Assembly (NCBI GenBank): GCA_008638375.1
Contig: CM018032.1
Location: forward strand, 6,461,501 to 6,525,500
Length of the DNA: 64,000 bases
Reading direction: 5' to 3'
DNA from: Nyssa sinensis
Taxonomy: Eukaryota; Streptophyta; Magnoliopsida; Cornales; Nyssaceae
Shown: positions 48,946 to 62,709 of the stretch, one piece after another
How positions within the stretch are numbered: the stretch's first letter is position 1
Layout: the number at the start of each line of letters is the position of its first letter
The notes under the pieces: model-generated
Told to the model about the DNA's origin: nothing
Database searches by the model: none
The model's input: only the letters and a program-made list of their open reading frames with translations
Made by a program: the position numbers and the translations under genes

Positions 48946-51900
48946 TCAAAGGGCCTTCTGATCTAGCCTTTCATTCCAATTCAGGCATCTGATCAAGCTG
49001 TGAAACCAATCACCCGTTTGGTCAAACTTGTTGACAGTTGCAAGTGGATGCTGGCTCATATATATCTGAACAGAATCTCCTCTTAAGAGTTGTTGCCTTC
49101 TCTTCCCATCAAACGAGACCCATGCATTACTTCTTGCATCCTCCGGGATCTGTGCAGATACAAATGTTTTCAGATTCAGGACCACTGAAGATGAAGAATA
49201 TTATTGATACCAATATGACCAAATGATTCACAGATTTTGTTAGAGACAGCCACATAACATGTAAAGCATAATTTCAGCATTCCATTCTAAGCAAATTGCT
49301 GTGAATAAATCCTAATACTCTGAGACAACAAGGACGTTTGTGAGTCGAGACAAAATTAAAGGAAGAAATGTTAAGTTTTGGCACGGACACAAAATTCTGC
49401 TACACGTTGGATTTTCCACAAGGCATGAACAAAGACGACGAAGCCTAAGCATTAAAGCTTAATAAACACTAGCAAATAAACAAAATTATATGTTCATGTT
49501 GCTAATAACTAGACGTACAGTATATAAACTAACTAAAGCTTTACTTCTTGGGACACTGAAGAATAAGGGGAAAATTTGATCAGTTTTCCTTTCCCCCCTC
49601 GTAAAGAAGAAAAACTTGTAATTAATACATGAAAATGTACGAGCAACCTAGAGGGAACTGGGCAGAAAAATACTCAATGGCCCCTTCATTAAAACCAAAT
49701 AAAAAATAGAACAAGGAATATCAACCTCTATCCAGATCAGCAAAGAGTAAACAAATATGATAAACAAGAATCAACAGGTTATGCTCAGATTCTCAGAGCA
49801 CAATCTTAAGCTGACCAGGGATTCCATCTTCAATAGAGAATTTTACATAACAAATTCATTCAGGTTACCAGAAAACACACCAGTTACCAAGGCGAGTCCA
49901 AAAACATCTTTTCCTCCTACCTCTTGATACAACTATAGTTATAGATAAACATAGCTGTACTTAGAATCTTTATTATATAGTTGCTTTTAAATGATGAGGT
50001 AGCCATTCAAGTGACCAACTCCAGCAGTCCAAAATATCTTCTACATTACACTTTCTTTTTATGCAAAATAACCAATAACAAGCACATGGCATTGAAGCAA
50101 GAACAAAATAGGGATGGGCCTCTCTTTCATAGGATAAGAACAAATTAGATATTGAACTTACATGAAGTTGAATATGACAATATAGAACAATCTTTTACGC
50201 CTGATGGGTTTACTCTATATTGCTCTGAAAATTGACCGTTATAATATCCTTCATATACGCATTGGAATGTCAGTCGTCCTATACTATAAGTACTAGATTT
50301 CTAGACTTTAAACAGATACCCACACTAGAGATCTACACACAAACCTATGTAAGATAAGTTAGCACCATGTGTAGACATGACTTAGAAAATTTATATCGAA
50401 AAGAGGGAAGAAAGTTGGAAGTAATTGTACAAGCAAGAAAAAATGTCTGATCTGAGATGCAGGTTGATGCAACTTACCTCCTAACATTTTGCAAGTACAG
50501 CCAATGTGCTATATGGAGCAATTAAATTAGAAATATGACAATGATTGAGAAACTATGCAATATTCCAAATAATAGGAAAAAATTCTTCAAAATTGGGCAC
50601 CAACAGGCAATATAAATGAGGAATCAAAGCCCTGTTTTATTTTTATTTTTTAGCTATATTATGGTTGAAAATATACAAAAAGAATTCACCTTTAATTCAA
50701 GTCTCGCAGAATCTGGAAGTATGACTGGTCTGAAGGAGAGGGAGTGTGCGCAGATTGGTGTAAATAGCATGCAGGGAACATTTGGATGCACCTGGATTCC
50801 AGATTATCCATTATTAGATATAAAATGCCTTTTTTAAATAAAAGTAATGTAAATCAAAACTATGATATGGGGGAAAAAAAGGTTCCAAATTTTTGTTTCA
50901 GCATCAATTATGGTCTATAGCTGAAAACCTGAACTCTTCAGCTTAATCACATTCTCTCTTCTTTTTTTCAACAAACAAAAGAGATAATTGAAGAGAGTAA
51001 GGAAGTACAAAGGCCATGCACACACAACATACATAAATAGTGGAGTCAGTGGACTGAAAACCTTTAAAAAGAAAGACTGTTTATACAATTAACACATCAG
51101 TGCCCTCCACTGGGGTCGCCTAAGGAAAGAAGTGATCCACTAATTCCATACATGCACACCCACCTATGAGCTGCCAATCGCGAGAGACTAATTCAAGTCA
51201 CTTTGCGTAAAACAATGAAAATAGGTCTACCTAGTAAATGGGATCAACACTGGGTCATGGCCTTTTAAAATGACTATCCCCCACAGTTACGTGGCATACA
51301 AGGAAAATGGATACGACACAGTACTGGCACATTGATACAACATATTTTTTAAAAATAAGATGTAGATGAGTCAAGGATACGACAATATATATCTATATAT
51401 TATATGTATGCATGTATGAATACATAGAGGATGGGCTTTGGCACAACGGTAAGGTTATTTCATTGTGACCTACAGGTCATAGGTTTGAGTCATAAAAATA
51501 GCCTCTCTATGATAGGATAAGACTGCTTACATCTAACCCTCCCTAGACCTCGCAAAAATAGGAGCTTCGTGCACTATAATTATATAAAATTAAAAGTAAT
51601 ATGACATACAACTTTCTTTTTGTGGATATATTAAATATTTCAGGTTCATACTTACTAATATTAAAATTCATATGAGGAAAATGAGGTTCTGTTGCATAGA
51701 ATCGGACTCTGAACCAAATTCACCATGATATACCCTCATTATATTTCAATTCTTCTTCTCTACATTTTTTTTTGGGGAAAGGTAAGTGGCCCTTGGGGTG
51801 AGAGTTGAACCTGGGACCTTGGAATATTCTTCTCTACGAAGTAATTCAAATATTTGAAATTCTTATTATATTTCTTCTTGCATTAAATGTATTGTATTAG

Positions 51901-54900
51901 AGATGTTGCACCTCTTGTGTCATAATCTTTAAAACATGAACACATTTAAGGAGTATCGAACATGTATCTATGAATACCTGAGGAGTTAAGGTTCCGAACA
52001 GATACTCTACCTTGTAGAAGTATCTAGGCTTCATAGCCAATCAGTAGCCACAAAAAAAAAAGGCCACTTCTATAAGAACCTGAGAATTCCACACCTTTTC
52101 TAATGGGAAATGAACTACCCCCTGCCAGCCCACTTCAAAACTAAGACAATAAATAGAGGAAAAGGAAATGAAAAAAGAAGGAAAGGTCTCGCAAAAGGAT
52201 CTGACTACTATATCTTCACCAACTATAACATGAAACATTCTCCAGCCTAATTTTACCTCCAATGATTATTGAAGAAATCCACAACACTTTCCAACTCTCA
52301 ATCAGGAAAGCTCCTTGTAAAGACAGTTATACAAAGCATCTCATCTCCCACCCCACATGCATAAGTCTGATTAAATCATTTCCATGAACCAAATACCACA
52401 ACAATCTTTTAACCAACCAAAAAGTTACTGTAGTTCACTAGTTCTCCTAAGACGAATTCTCATCCTCCCTCAAGTAATATTTTTCTTCTCTTAGTGCAAT
52501 AATATATTATTCCTAATTTAACCCCACGGGTTAACTCAGATGGGAAGGCCTCAGGGGTTACTACCTCGAGGTTGCAAGTTCGAGTCCCCTCCTTAAGTGA
52601 TATGAGTGGGCTGTGGGGTGTTTGCTCACATCCAGAATTTTCCTTGTAGTCACGCGTTTGAAGGGCTCATGGTTGGAAGGGTTCTTCGTTAAGAAGCACG
52701 GAAATGGACACGGGACATAGATACGATATGACACGGACACGCAGACACGTTATTTCTTAAAAAAGACGGACACGGACACGTTAAACATATATAATTTTTT
52801 TATATTTTTTATATGACCATATAATAAAAATTTAATGTTATTTCAATTAAAATTAGCATAAAACACATAAATTTAAAAAATATTATTAAGATATTAAAAT
52901 AACAAAGCCATTAAATAAAAATTAAAGAACTTCTTCATTTAATCATCAACATCCATGATTCAAGTGCCCGGACACGTGTCCGAGAAGTGTCCGAGAGTGT
53001 CCGTGTCCGACACGGACACGTGAGCTAAAATAGTGTCCGTGCTTTATAAGTTCTTTGTCACCAAAAAATATATCATTCCTAATCCAATGTAATTTAAAAG
53101 GAAGTAACTCATATTTATTACAGTTTCAATGCCCAAAATGAAATGTGTTATCTTATGTCAGAAGAGGAAGGATAATCTTGTACTTTTCCTTGTTTTAATG
53201 ATATAAATACAAATGTGAAAGAAGAGATCATTAATTATCTTATTCCTTTAAGTAAAAATCTATTTCTCTTTCTCTTATTCTCCTTTTCTTGGCTTATTCT
53301 AACCCTTAATTCTTTAAAACACATTTTAACTTGGCATTAGAGCAATTGATTATAAAGAAGTTACCTACAGTTGAAAACAAAACCATCAGAAAGTCATGAC
53401 CTACATGCTTCGACTTGTCTCTTCCTCCTGAGAATTATGGTATTTTTTGAAATTGTCTGATGTGCTTTTTTCCAAATTTTTCAAAACATTTTTGGGAAAA
53501 AGGGGGGCTGATTTTTTTAACTAAAGATTTAGGGCTTTTTGAGTCTTTTTTTTGTTCAACCTGATGGTAAAAGGTGCATCAAGGCCATGTGCATGGGTTT
53601 AGGGAGTTTTGTTTACATATCGCCTGCATTTTGTTGACTTTTTGCTCTAAAAAGGGGTTCAGCAGCTTCAGCCAGTACACTGTACCCAGGTTACTGTTCA
53701 TTCTTCGAATGGGCTGCTTTGAGGGCTGTCAGTTATTGGCATTACAAAAGTCAATGATTCAATATTAGGACTTATATGGGCTGTTCAATTGATTCTTTGA
53801 ACTTTCAGGCATTTTTAGGCTTACTTTTTCTGGAGTTGTTTCTATTTCATTTTTTTGGGTTCCCCAAGGTTGTGCCTGGACTCTTGGTATCTTCCTTTGG
53901 TATCCCAAAGGTATTTTTCACTGGTAACTCTTCTATTGATGATACAAGTATTCCTATTGCCATTCAAAAGGGAGTTAGATCTTGTATTTAATATCCTATA
54001 TCTAATTTTGTTTCCTATAATACTTTATCTCCTTCCGATCGTGCCTTTACCTTGTCTTTATCTTCTGTAAGCTCTTGCAGATGTGAGTGGAAGGAGCCAA
54101 GAGATGAAAGCCATATCAAACAATGAAACCTGGAAGTTGGTGTCACTTCAAGATGAGAAGAATCATGTTGGTTGTAAATGGATTTCGCTGTCAAGCAAAA
54201 AACTGATGAGACAATTGATAGATACAAAGCTAGACTGATTACCAAGAGATTCACTGAAGTGACTAGCAAGAAATGTTTACTTGTGTTGCTAAGATGAACT
54301 CTATCAGAGTTCTACTTTGTGGTGCAGCTAGTTTGGGATGGGTTTTACAACAGTTTGATGTGAAGAATGCCTTTTTAATGGGGATCTTGAGGAGTGCAAA
54401 TCGAAGAAGGAACTTTACGGGCTTAAGCATTCTTCAGGACCTAATTTAATCAATTTCATAAGGACGTGGTAAAGTTTCAGTACAATCAAAGTCATGTAGA
54501 CCATACTAAGTCCATCAAGCGGGGAGGTGATAAGATCACTATTCTTATTGTATATGTAGATGACATAGTTGTGAAAAAATAATGGAGATGTTAAGGCTGA
54601 AAAATCATTTGACAAAGGAGTTTAGGATTAAAAAATTGGGACATTTACTTTAATTCCTTGAGATTGCATATCAAATAAGGGAATCTTTATTTCCCAAAGG
54701 AAGTATATTCTTAGAGATGATGAAGTGTCATCGTCTTACATGTGATGAAAGTGATCACATAGATAAGGGGAGATATTAGAGGCTTGTGGGAATTTTTTTT
54801 TACCTCTTATACATAGTAGGAGTTATTAGTTATTTCATGTGTGATCCTCGCCACCTCATTTGGAGGTTGTTTGTTGTGTCCTAAGATACCTCAAGTTTTC

Positions 54901-57900
54901 TCTTAGGAAAGGAATTTTGTTTTTCAATCATGGACATACGAAGCTAAAGGTTTGTACAGGTGCACATTGGGTAGGCTCTACTGATGATAGACAGTCTATT
55001 TCAAGTATTGCACCTTTATTTGAGGTAATTTAATTATTGGAGGAGCAAGAAGCAACTATTAGTAGCCAGATCTAATACACAAGCAGAGTATAAGGCTATG
55101 ACACATGGGCTTATGTGGCTTTGGATGTTGTTAAAGGAGCTGGGAATTGCTAATGACAGACCTATGAGAGTGTATTACGATAAAATGCAGCAATTAACAT
55201 TGCTCATAATCCAGCCCAACATGATCAAACATGACATATTGAGATTGACATGCACTTTATTAAGAAGAAGTTGCATAGAAGCTTAATTTGTATGTCCTTT
55301 ATAAACTCTGAAGTGCAACTAGCTGATGCTTTTACAAAAAGTCTTCATAGTAGGTTTTATCCATTATTTGCAAGATGGGCTTGAGAGATATTTATGAACC
55401 AACTTGCGAGGGAGTGTTATGTAAATATGTATTGAAATACTTTATGAAGGAAAATCATGTATGTTTCATTATTAATGATATGAATTGACTCTCTCATCCC
55501 TTTCAGAAAAATCTCACTTATTTCCCTTTTCCTGAATTATTTTAACCCTTAGATTTACATTAAAACACATTTTAACTAAATGATTAAATGTCTAACACGA
55601 GTAAAGTGACAACTTGATACAGTGGAGAGACTGTTGCCAATTGACATAGAGGTAGTTTTCTCATATTTCCTTGGTCTTAAATTAAAGACCATCAGAGAAG
55701 TTCATGTCTAGAAGTACCAGCACTAAAGGAAAAGAAAAGGAAAATAACTTGCATGTTACAACAGTGCTTCCTAAAATAAAGTAAAAGTTGACTTCTAAAA
55801 CTAACAAAGTTACTTCGTGCCAAGTTTTACAAGGACTTTTACAACACTGAGCCAAAAACTCAACAAGCCTGACTTACCATGGAACCTCCTGCGGATGTAG
55901 AGTAAGCTGTACTTCCAGTAGGTGTCGCCACTATGACTCCATCACCTTGCACCTATCAAACAAATGATTGGCAATGTCATAAGGGACAAAAGAATATTTT
56001 CTGATATTCCTGAGTTTAGATGTGAAAGGTAGCATATATAGAAATGATTAGCAATGTCATAAGGAATAATATTTTTCGCTATTTCTAAGTTCAGATAGAA
56101 AGGTAGCATAAATGGTGGTTGTAGTCTGAGTAGAATAAAATTTGACATTGTTATTAGCATTGTGAGCACGAGAGCAAGTATGACACCGTTGCTTATTTGA
56201 ATGTTAAGACTTGAGTGAGGAATATTTCAAAGGAAATTGAAATAAATTCATCAATTTTACCTTAGTTATAAGACGGTTGTGTTCATAACATTCAATTTTG
56301 GAAAGGTATGGATTAGAACCACGATCAACCACAACCTCATTAAGAATATCAAATACTTTCCCAGGCATTGCTTTTCCATTTCGAAAAATTTCACAGCAGA
56401 GACGCATTCTAAGAGTTATATAAACACCATCCAATGTGTTGTTCCCATGGATGACTTGTCGTAAATCCTTCCTAAAGTCTTCAAACTGTATCAAAAGACA
56501 GATAAGAGGGGTGAAAAGAAGGGTCCTTTATAAAGGGGGAAAAATTCAATCAAAAAATGCTGAGTTAAAAAGCGTACAGTGTGGGAAGTGAGAAATCCAA
56601 GGGATCCAAGATTAAATGATACAACAGGGGGAACGGCACCTCTGAATAAATTTGATGCATGGAGTATAACCCCGTCTCCTCCTAAGCAAGCTACAAAATC
56701 AACCCTTTCATGAAGATCACTGCATTAAGTACATCAGATTCAGTCAGCAGAACTCTCAATGGAGTATGCAAAACATGAAAAAGAACAATGCTTTTGCACT
56801 TTAGATCCTTCAGTTTTAGTACCTGGTATCTTGACTATAGAAGGTCTGAACAAACCCAAACCCTGGGATTCTTGCAAAAATGTCATGTACCTCAGGTTCA
56901 ACAAGAACAGTCATTTTTTCTTGATGATACAAGAAAGAGGCAACCTGCAGTTTAGATACAAAAGTTGATGTTCAAATGACTACACAAAATATTTGAATGA
57001 TTGTACAAGTGCAAAAATTGCTGATGAAGAAATTAGGTAAATCTCTTCAAAATAACAGCAGACATTTAGTCAGAATATCTTCCAAAATATCAACATTTCC
57101 AACTGACAACCGTCTCCTGAAAAGAATAGACAAGTTACCTTAAGAACATATTCTTGAAAACTAGGGTTGCCAATTTTCAAGTTCAAGTACAAGAACATAA
57201 CAGTGATGCATAGTAAACTTATTAACAGAACAGACAGAGCTTCCAACTCACAGGTAACAAGAAGGTTCAAGTTTGACATTTTATCGGATGTAAGGTTTGA
57301 GTTTAATATGATGATTTCATCTCAAACTCTTTGTGATGTAGAGCAGGATTACAAGAAAAGAGGCAAATCAAGAATTTGACATAGAGCATGCTTGGCCCTT
57401 GTGTAATCGAGTTTAGGGACAATTTGAGTCTCGTTTTCTATATATATTTTTCAGGTTAAGACGGTGCCAGTTCAACTTTATTTATGTTTGCATACCGTTC
57501 TTGAAAGTCGTGGGTACTTCAGTAATTCACATATTTGCTAGACATGGGCCATAGTAGTGATCTATGGGTCTAATTATGGGTGAATTTATTAGATCTAGAA
57601 GGTCTAGAATAATGTTAGAAGTCAAATTGTCAAAATTTCTGAATTTTTGGAGTCATAGTTGTAGTTAAGTAAGAGAAATGTAATCTTTCTACTACAATAG
57701 AGTTGAGTTATGAGAATTTAAGATTATGTGACTTCTGATGCAAGCTAACATGAGGGTGTGGGTTCTGATGAATTTTAAAGAACATTCCTAAGTTCTTCTC
57801 TTAGTTACTGTTCACTGATTAATGTTTATAGCTGTAGAACAGTCTTATTTCATCACCAAAAACCCTAACCTATCAAACCACGATCAGCCCTAAACCCTTT

Positions 57901-60900
57901 CGAAATCCTTTGTCCTTTATTTTAATACCTAAAACTGTATAATAGTTTAACTTTAAAAAAATCCTGTAAAATTAATTTCCAGCAGCTAATTCTCTGCAAT
58001 TACGACAATCAATCACTTTTTAACTGTGCAATTCCTTATCTTTCCAATCCCCAAAGCTAACAAGCTTTCTTCCATCTTCTAAACCCCAGATGCAAGCTTT
58101 CCATAACCAGAAAGCACCACAAAACCAATTATAAGCAGTGTTTCTAAGTTTCCCAGTGTTATCCTACATCAGTTTCTTACACTCAAAAACCACAAAACTG
58201 GAAAGCATGGTAAAAACCTGGACGGGGGTTAGAAAGTTAGGATAAAGTGATGCCGCCGAAAAATTTCACTCAAAGAGTTAGCATCTTTTTAAATTTCCAA
58301 ACTGAGCTTAACTTATAGTTGTTTATGGAATGGAGGTTCAAGAAATAAGAAAAGTGGCACATGGCCATGGTTACAGTGGTATCAAATCGAATTTCAATTG
58401 CACTCCAAGTGACACGCAATGGGTGTATCTTCTAGCTAGGGATTTCATTTTCTTCCCTTCAAAAAAAGAAGAAGAAAAGAGTATAGTATCACTAAAGAGC
58501 AACAAAGGGTTATAATCCAAGTATTTGCAAAGCATACAAAATCTTAACATGCACAAAATATATAAATAGTTGAACCAAACGGATCAAGAAATAATTCAGA
58601 ATACGTTATAATAGCACCACGTCATATTGAAAAAATAAAAATTAGAGCTGAAGAATTTCAGAGAAAGAATGTAGTTGACCATTCATTACTAGATTAGATA
58701 TGATCGATCACAATCATATGCAGATTTCCTAAATGAGAGAGGAGATAGATTGTAACAAAACATAGTTTTTTATGTGTTTCATCGAATAGAACCAGATGCC
58801 AATTGCCAAGCACAGCACGACTGAAAAAGAAATATATGAACTACCAAACCAATTAATTTTCTAGTCTCACCTTAATAGTTTGCACAATTTTTTCAAACTT
58901 GACGTACACATACACTTTTGCACTCACAGATTGCATCATAAATAAATAAAGAAAAAGTTAAAAAAGGGAAAACAAGTATTAACACAATAGTACAACCAAC
59001 TTTGAGCCACATCAAAACAGTTCATTCGAGTTAATTAACAAGATCATGGAACACTACCTCTTTAGCTTCTTCCAAGAGTTCTTGGCCCAGTTTCTTCAAC
59101 AATAATACAGTTCTTGGTGTAGATTTCCACATAAGCATCTGCTGCTGAGTGCTAGGATGAGTGAAAGCCAAGGAAGATTCTGTTACCTTTTCTCTGGAGC
59201 ACGAGAATCCATCTGTGCGAACTAAGAACATCTCTGCTTTCTTTCTTGACTGAACCCTCACAACACCAGTTGTAGAAGCACACATATTTCCTTCAATCAT
59301 CCCCAGCTCGTCATCACCTGAAGCAACGGCAGCTTCAGAATTGCGCCTCTGGTCCTCTGTAATGGTTGTAGATATACCATTCTTATCTAACTCACTGCTC
59401 ATACTTGTAAGATCATCTATTTTACTAATGGAATGTCTCTCCCCTTTACCAAATCCATTCAAAACGTGGCAAGAGGAAACATAACTATTACGACCAAGAT
59501 AAGTCCCATTACTAGCAGGAGGATTCTGAGGCTTCGAAGATAAGTTCTTACTGTTTAGTGACCCATTGGAACTTCCTGCTTTGATGAGCTGTGATTCAGG
59601 AGTGGTCTCAATTATTTTACTTCTCTGAATTGTCCCAGTATAGTTCTCTCTTGAATCAGACAAAGTCTCCAATCTTTTCCATTGATAATTAAAGAACGTG
59701 GGAGGTGAAATCTTCTTATTTCTAAAAAACCTGGACATCTCTTTTCTGGAGAAAACATTGCCGGGAGGTAGCTGGGACTCAAGAGGGTTGACTTCATCGC
59801 GGAAGTCCATTAAAGATCCAACTTCATTATCATCTGCTTTTTGTGTTGATGGGGTGCCTTGGTGAGAGAGAATGCCATTATAGGTCCCATTACTTCTCTG
59901 ATTTTTGTTTTCTATGGTTGGAGAGACTTGGTTGAGAAATTCTACAGTAGAACTATCAGTCGTATCCAATTTCTCTAAGAGCAGCCCATTTTCATCATCA
60001 AAGGCTACACCTTCCTTTAAGCTTGAGAATACATGAAATTCTTTCATTCTTCTTTTATCTTGTGATTGAATGTCAGTGGGAGTGACTGTGTGATTGGAGA
60101 CAAATTGTGATGCATAGCGAGCCATGTAGTGCCTCCATCTAGACACCATAGCAGAAGTTCTACGCACTCCTTCCTTACTATGGAGATATATGGGCTTTCT
60201 GGTTGAATCTGACACTAATTCAGCAAACTTCTCAACCTGCTCCAGTGAAGGTACAGTACCAACTTCAACTGGAAGTTTGAACAGTTCAACTTTCCCAGAC
60301 AAAGTAGCATTGTCTAATGCTGTTTGATAGAAATTATCCATTACAGTCTCCGCCCGGAGATCTACAATAGTTTTAAATCCTTTCTCCAATAGCCACTTCA
60401 GACCTTCTTCTGTTACTTGGCCACCCTTCCAAAAAGAAATTTCAGAATCTTTGGATTCTATGTCTTCTTTCGAGGTGGATAAATAAACAGGATTCCAGTT
60501 TGCAAACAATGTATGGCAGGGATAATCATCTCCACGGGGAAAGCCAGAATCATAGCAAACATTCTTCAGCCTTTGTAGTTTACTCCATACATCTAAGCTT
60601 CGAATATCATCAGGTGTCAAATAGTTTTCAAGAGCAACATGTAAGCTCTCACAATACCTTTTCATCTCACCCCTAAATATGGCAAGTGGTGGAGGCTTGT
60701 CCTCCATTATATTTACATCTGAGACACGAAACAAATTCATGATGGAAGATCTTCCAGAAATAACATCATCCCTTCCTTTATTCAGGAGACATACCATGCA
60801 ACCAAGAACGGACACTATTTTTTCCTCCAATAATGGGTTCTCTCCTGACGGAAAATCATACGAAACACTACATTCTCCAGTCAATGGATTGCACAAGGTG

Positions 60901-62601
60901 TCCATTAATGCATTATGAAGCCGTTCAGCAGATCTAAAGATTCTACAGTAAGCCTCAACTTCTGCAATATCCCCAGGAAGGGGGCCAATTGAAGGCAATT
61001 GTGATAAATCATTGGACTGGACAGTTTTCAAAACCAAATAAAGCAGTGTGAGTGCACAAAGTAATCAACTCATAATCTCTTCTGTCTAAAAACACATTTT
61101 CAACCACTATCAAACAGAGGAATTTAGATAAAAACAATCTCACGTAGCAGGAGGTGGGGGGAGCCAAAACAGAGCTAAAACCCAGGTGTTATGGGCAATA
61201 TCGTCCTGGGTTGAACATATGCATAAAAATAAGCTCAAAAAGCAACTTGAAAAATGTTTTTGGGGTTAAAAGCAGATTACTGGCATGGGTCACATTGTAA
61301 GACAGCAGCTCGGCAAAAAATCATTGTTTGAAATTATCATCAAATTTCAATTAATCCATTCAACAAATATATTTAACACAATCAATTTTTTGAGGTTGAA
61401 ACAATTTCAAAGAAACAGAAACAGGGGAAGGTTAAGGACCAAAAAAGAAGGAAAAACAGTCTTCTATCAAAGAAGGATTGCTTTTGTGAAAAAGACCACA
61501 CCAAGTTTGCGCTTTGTGGTCATCAAGAATTTACCAGAAACTTGAAATCAGAACTCTTTAACATTTCAGCAACATTCAAGTTAAATTGAAATTTTCTATG
61601 GCTCCCTATGGGGGAGGAAAAAAAAATAGGAAAAGAAAACTTAAATTGATTGGTTGTATGAAATAGTTTATAGAGCCAAATGGCCAACAATCCGAAATCA
61701 TTCAAGAAATCAAAGTGAACCATTGAGACAAGACTAATTACAATCCAGCAAAGAGTAAGCTAGGATGAAGCTAGCAATGATTTTAGATTTCCCCATCACA
61801 AGTTCCAAGTCTCCACATCACAGGAACGCATTTTTGGATTTATGCTGGTGGTTCAAGCCCCCCAAATAATTAAAGGGTCCACAACATCTAGACTGCTATA
61901 GGTAAAATCTACAGCAATTCAATTATAATACGTTGAAACAATAACAGAAACACGAGAAATGAATCCATTTGGTAATATCCACCGTAATTCAATTGAAATA
62001 TGCTCCATTGTAATTCAGTTGAAGTGTGCACACTCAAAGATGAAAACAGCGCCACAAATGAGCTTCCAACACACACAAAAAACAAAAAACAAAAAGCCTC
62101 ATGCTGGTCTGTAATTACCAAAACAAACAACTAAATGCAAATCCAACTACCAAAATATAAACACAACCCTCATGTTGAAACAAAGTAATTGCCACAAAAA
62201 AAAAAATTAACCTCATGTCTTTCAGTTATTTGTTCACATAAATTCCTTCAGCTGCATACAGAAATATACATATAAATATTATATATACATACACACACAC
62301 ACATATACACACTATCTAGAACAAAACCAAGAGGGTATTGAGGTCATAGCAATGAGCAATTCACCTGAGAGTCCAAACCGATGTTCATAGAGAAGGACCG
62401 CGAGAATTCTGCACTGACAATGAACTTAAGTCGACGGCGTTCAAGTAACCTCACCTTTCTCTGCAATAAGAACCCAAACCTGGAAATCTTGGTGTCCCTG
62501 AATTGGGGCAACGAACTGAAGGAACAAAGATAGGTTGCTCCGGCGGCAACGGACCGATTCATGTCGACGATGAACAGTTGGCATGAGTAGCAACGTGCCA
62601 T
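48946..62601 (-). CDS. NADK2: NAD kinase 2, chloroplastic
   Basis: Eight exons on the minus strand, from the start: 62365..62601, 59058..61016, 56823..56944, 56578..56719, 56261..56485, 55878..55952, 50690..50791, 48946..49149. All borders are GT..AG; 1021 aa, against about 985 in Arabidopsis. The enzyme makes NADP+ from NAD+ and ATP in the plastid. Exon 1 is a basic, serine-rich presequence. Exon 2 holds the plant-specific region: [20 protein letters not shown], then a dual-specificity-phosphatase-like fold (VDLRAE near 300, HSKEGVRR at 358-365) in which the catalytic Cys is Ser359. The kinase motifs follow: LGGDG (785-789), the asparagine-glutamate pair in [10 protein letters not shown] (869-870), [10 protein letters not shown] (904-913) and the conserved end [10 protein letters not shown]. 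Intron 6, in gene order, is 5.1 kb because of inserted transposable elements. The start is ATG 62601; a second Met is 13 codons in. Confidence 0.96.
51427..51582 (+). mobile_element. Au-like SINE in NADK2 intron
   Basis: GGATGGGCTTTGGCACAACG (box A region) is followed by GTGACCTACAGGTCATAGGT and TTTGAGTC (box B region), then CCCTCCCTAGACCTCGCAAA and GAGCTTCGTGCACT. This is the order of the widespread plant Au SINE. It opposes the NADK2 transcript. Its target duplication was not identified. Confidence 0.78.
52518..53066 (+). mobile_element. tRNA-derived SINE, split by a MITE
   Basis: Box A (GGGTTAACTCAGATGGG, 52528..52544) and box B (GGTTGCAAGTTCGAGTCCC, 52572..52590) start a SINE that runs to 52688, is interrupted by a 361-bp MITE, and ends with TCACC and an A tail (53058..53066). 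Flanking 17-bp duplications, AATATATTATTCCTAAT (52501..52517) and AATATATCATTCCTAAT (53067..53083), differ at one base and prove retrotransposition of the whole unit. Confidence 0.82.
52689..53049. mobile_element. hAT-type MITE nested in the SINE
   Basis: 361 bp with terminal inverted repeats (TTAAGAAGCACGGA at the left; TCCGTGCTTTATAA at the right) and subterminal GGACACG/CGTGTCC words. It is flanked by the 8-bp duplication GTTCTTCG (52681..52688) / GTTCTTTG (53050..53057), the hAT size, with one change. No coding capacity. The CGTGTCCG-rich ends match a family common in plants (recalled). Confidence 0.83.
53146..53331 (+). repeat. Copia remnant 5' LTR
   Basis: 186 bp, TGTTATCTTATGTC...CATTTTAACT. 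It aligns with 55415..55577, but the two have clearly diverged in length and sequence. Confidence 0.8.
55415..55577 (+). repeat. Copia remnant 3' LTR
   Basis: 163 bp, TGTTATGTAAATATG...CATTTTAACT, followed by the AAATG duplication. Confidence 0.8.
56945..59057. other. NADK2 intron 2 (gene order), no element recognised
   Basis: A 2.1-kb intron between the long second exon and the first kinase-domain exon. I see only AT-rich sequence; short frames in it show no family motif. Confidence 0.6.
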
Positions 62602-62669
62602 GCGACCATAGAAATTGTGGGTCTATTTATTATACAAATGTGTGTACATTCAATTTCAGACACACACAC

Positions 62670-62709
<40 letters not shown>

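Larger units (their letters stand above)
53146..55577 (+). mobile_element. internally deleted Ty1/Copia retrotransposon remnant
   Basis: The LTRs at 53146..53331 and 55415..55577 start TGTTAT and end CACATTTTAACT. The target duplication is AAATG (53141..53145, 55578..55582). A primer site like tRNA-Met (TGGCATTAGAGCAA) follows the first LTR, and a purine tract GCGAGGGAG precedes the second. Inside are fragments of Copia reverse transcriptase (WKLVSL, VGCKWIS, VYVDDIV at 54549) and RNase H ([33 protein letters not shown]), with many stops and frameshifts. Gag and integrase are missing. It opposes NADK2, inside its 5.1-kb intron. Confidence 0.88.

Noticed and set aside
51760..51830. Segment GAGAGTTGAACCTGGGACCT, possibly a minus-strand SINE or tRNA fragment
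   Set aside because: Only a box-B-like word is present; too little to call an element.
52041..52262. 73-codon minus-strand ORF ([12 protein letters not shown])
   Set aside because: Within an NADK2 intron, no recognised domain, no splice context and no homologous block seen.
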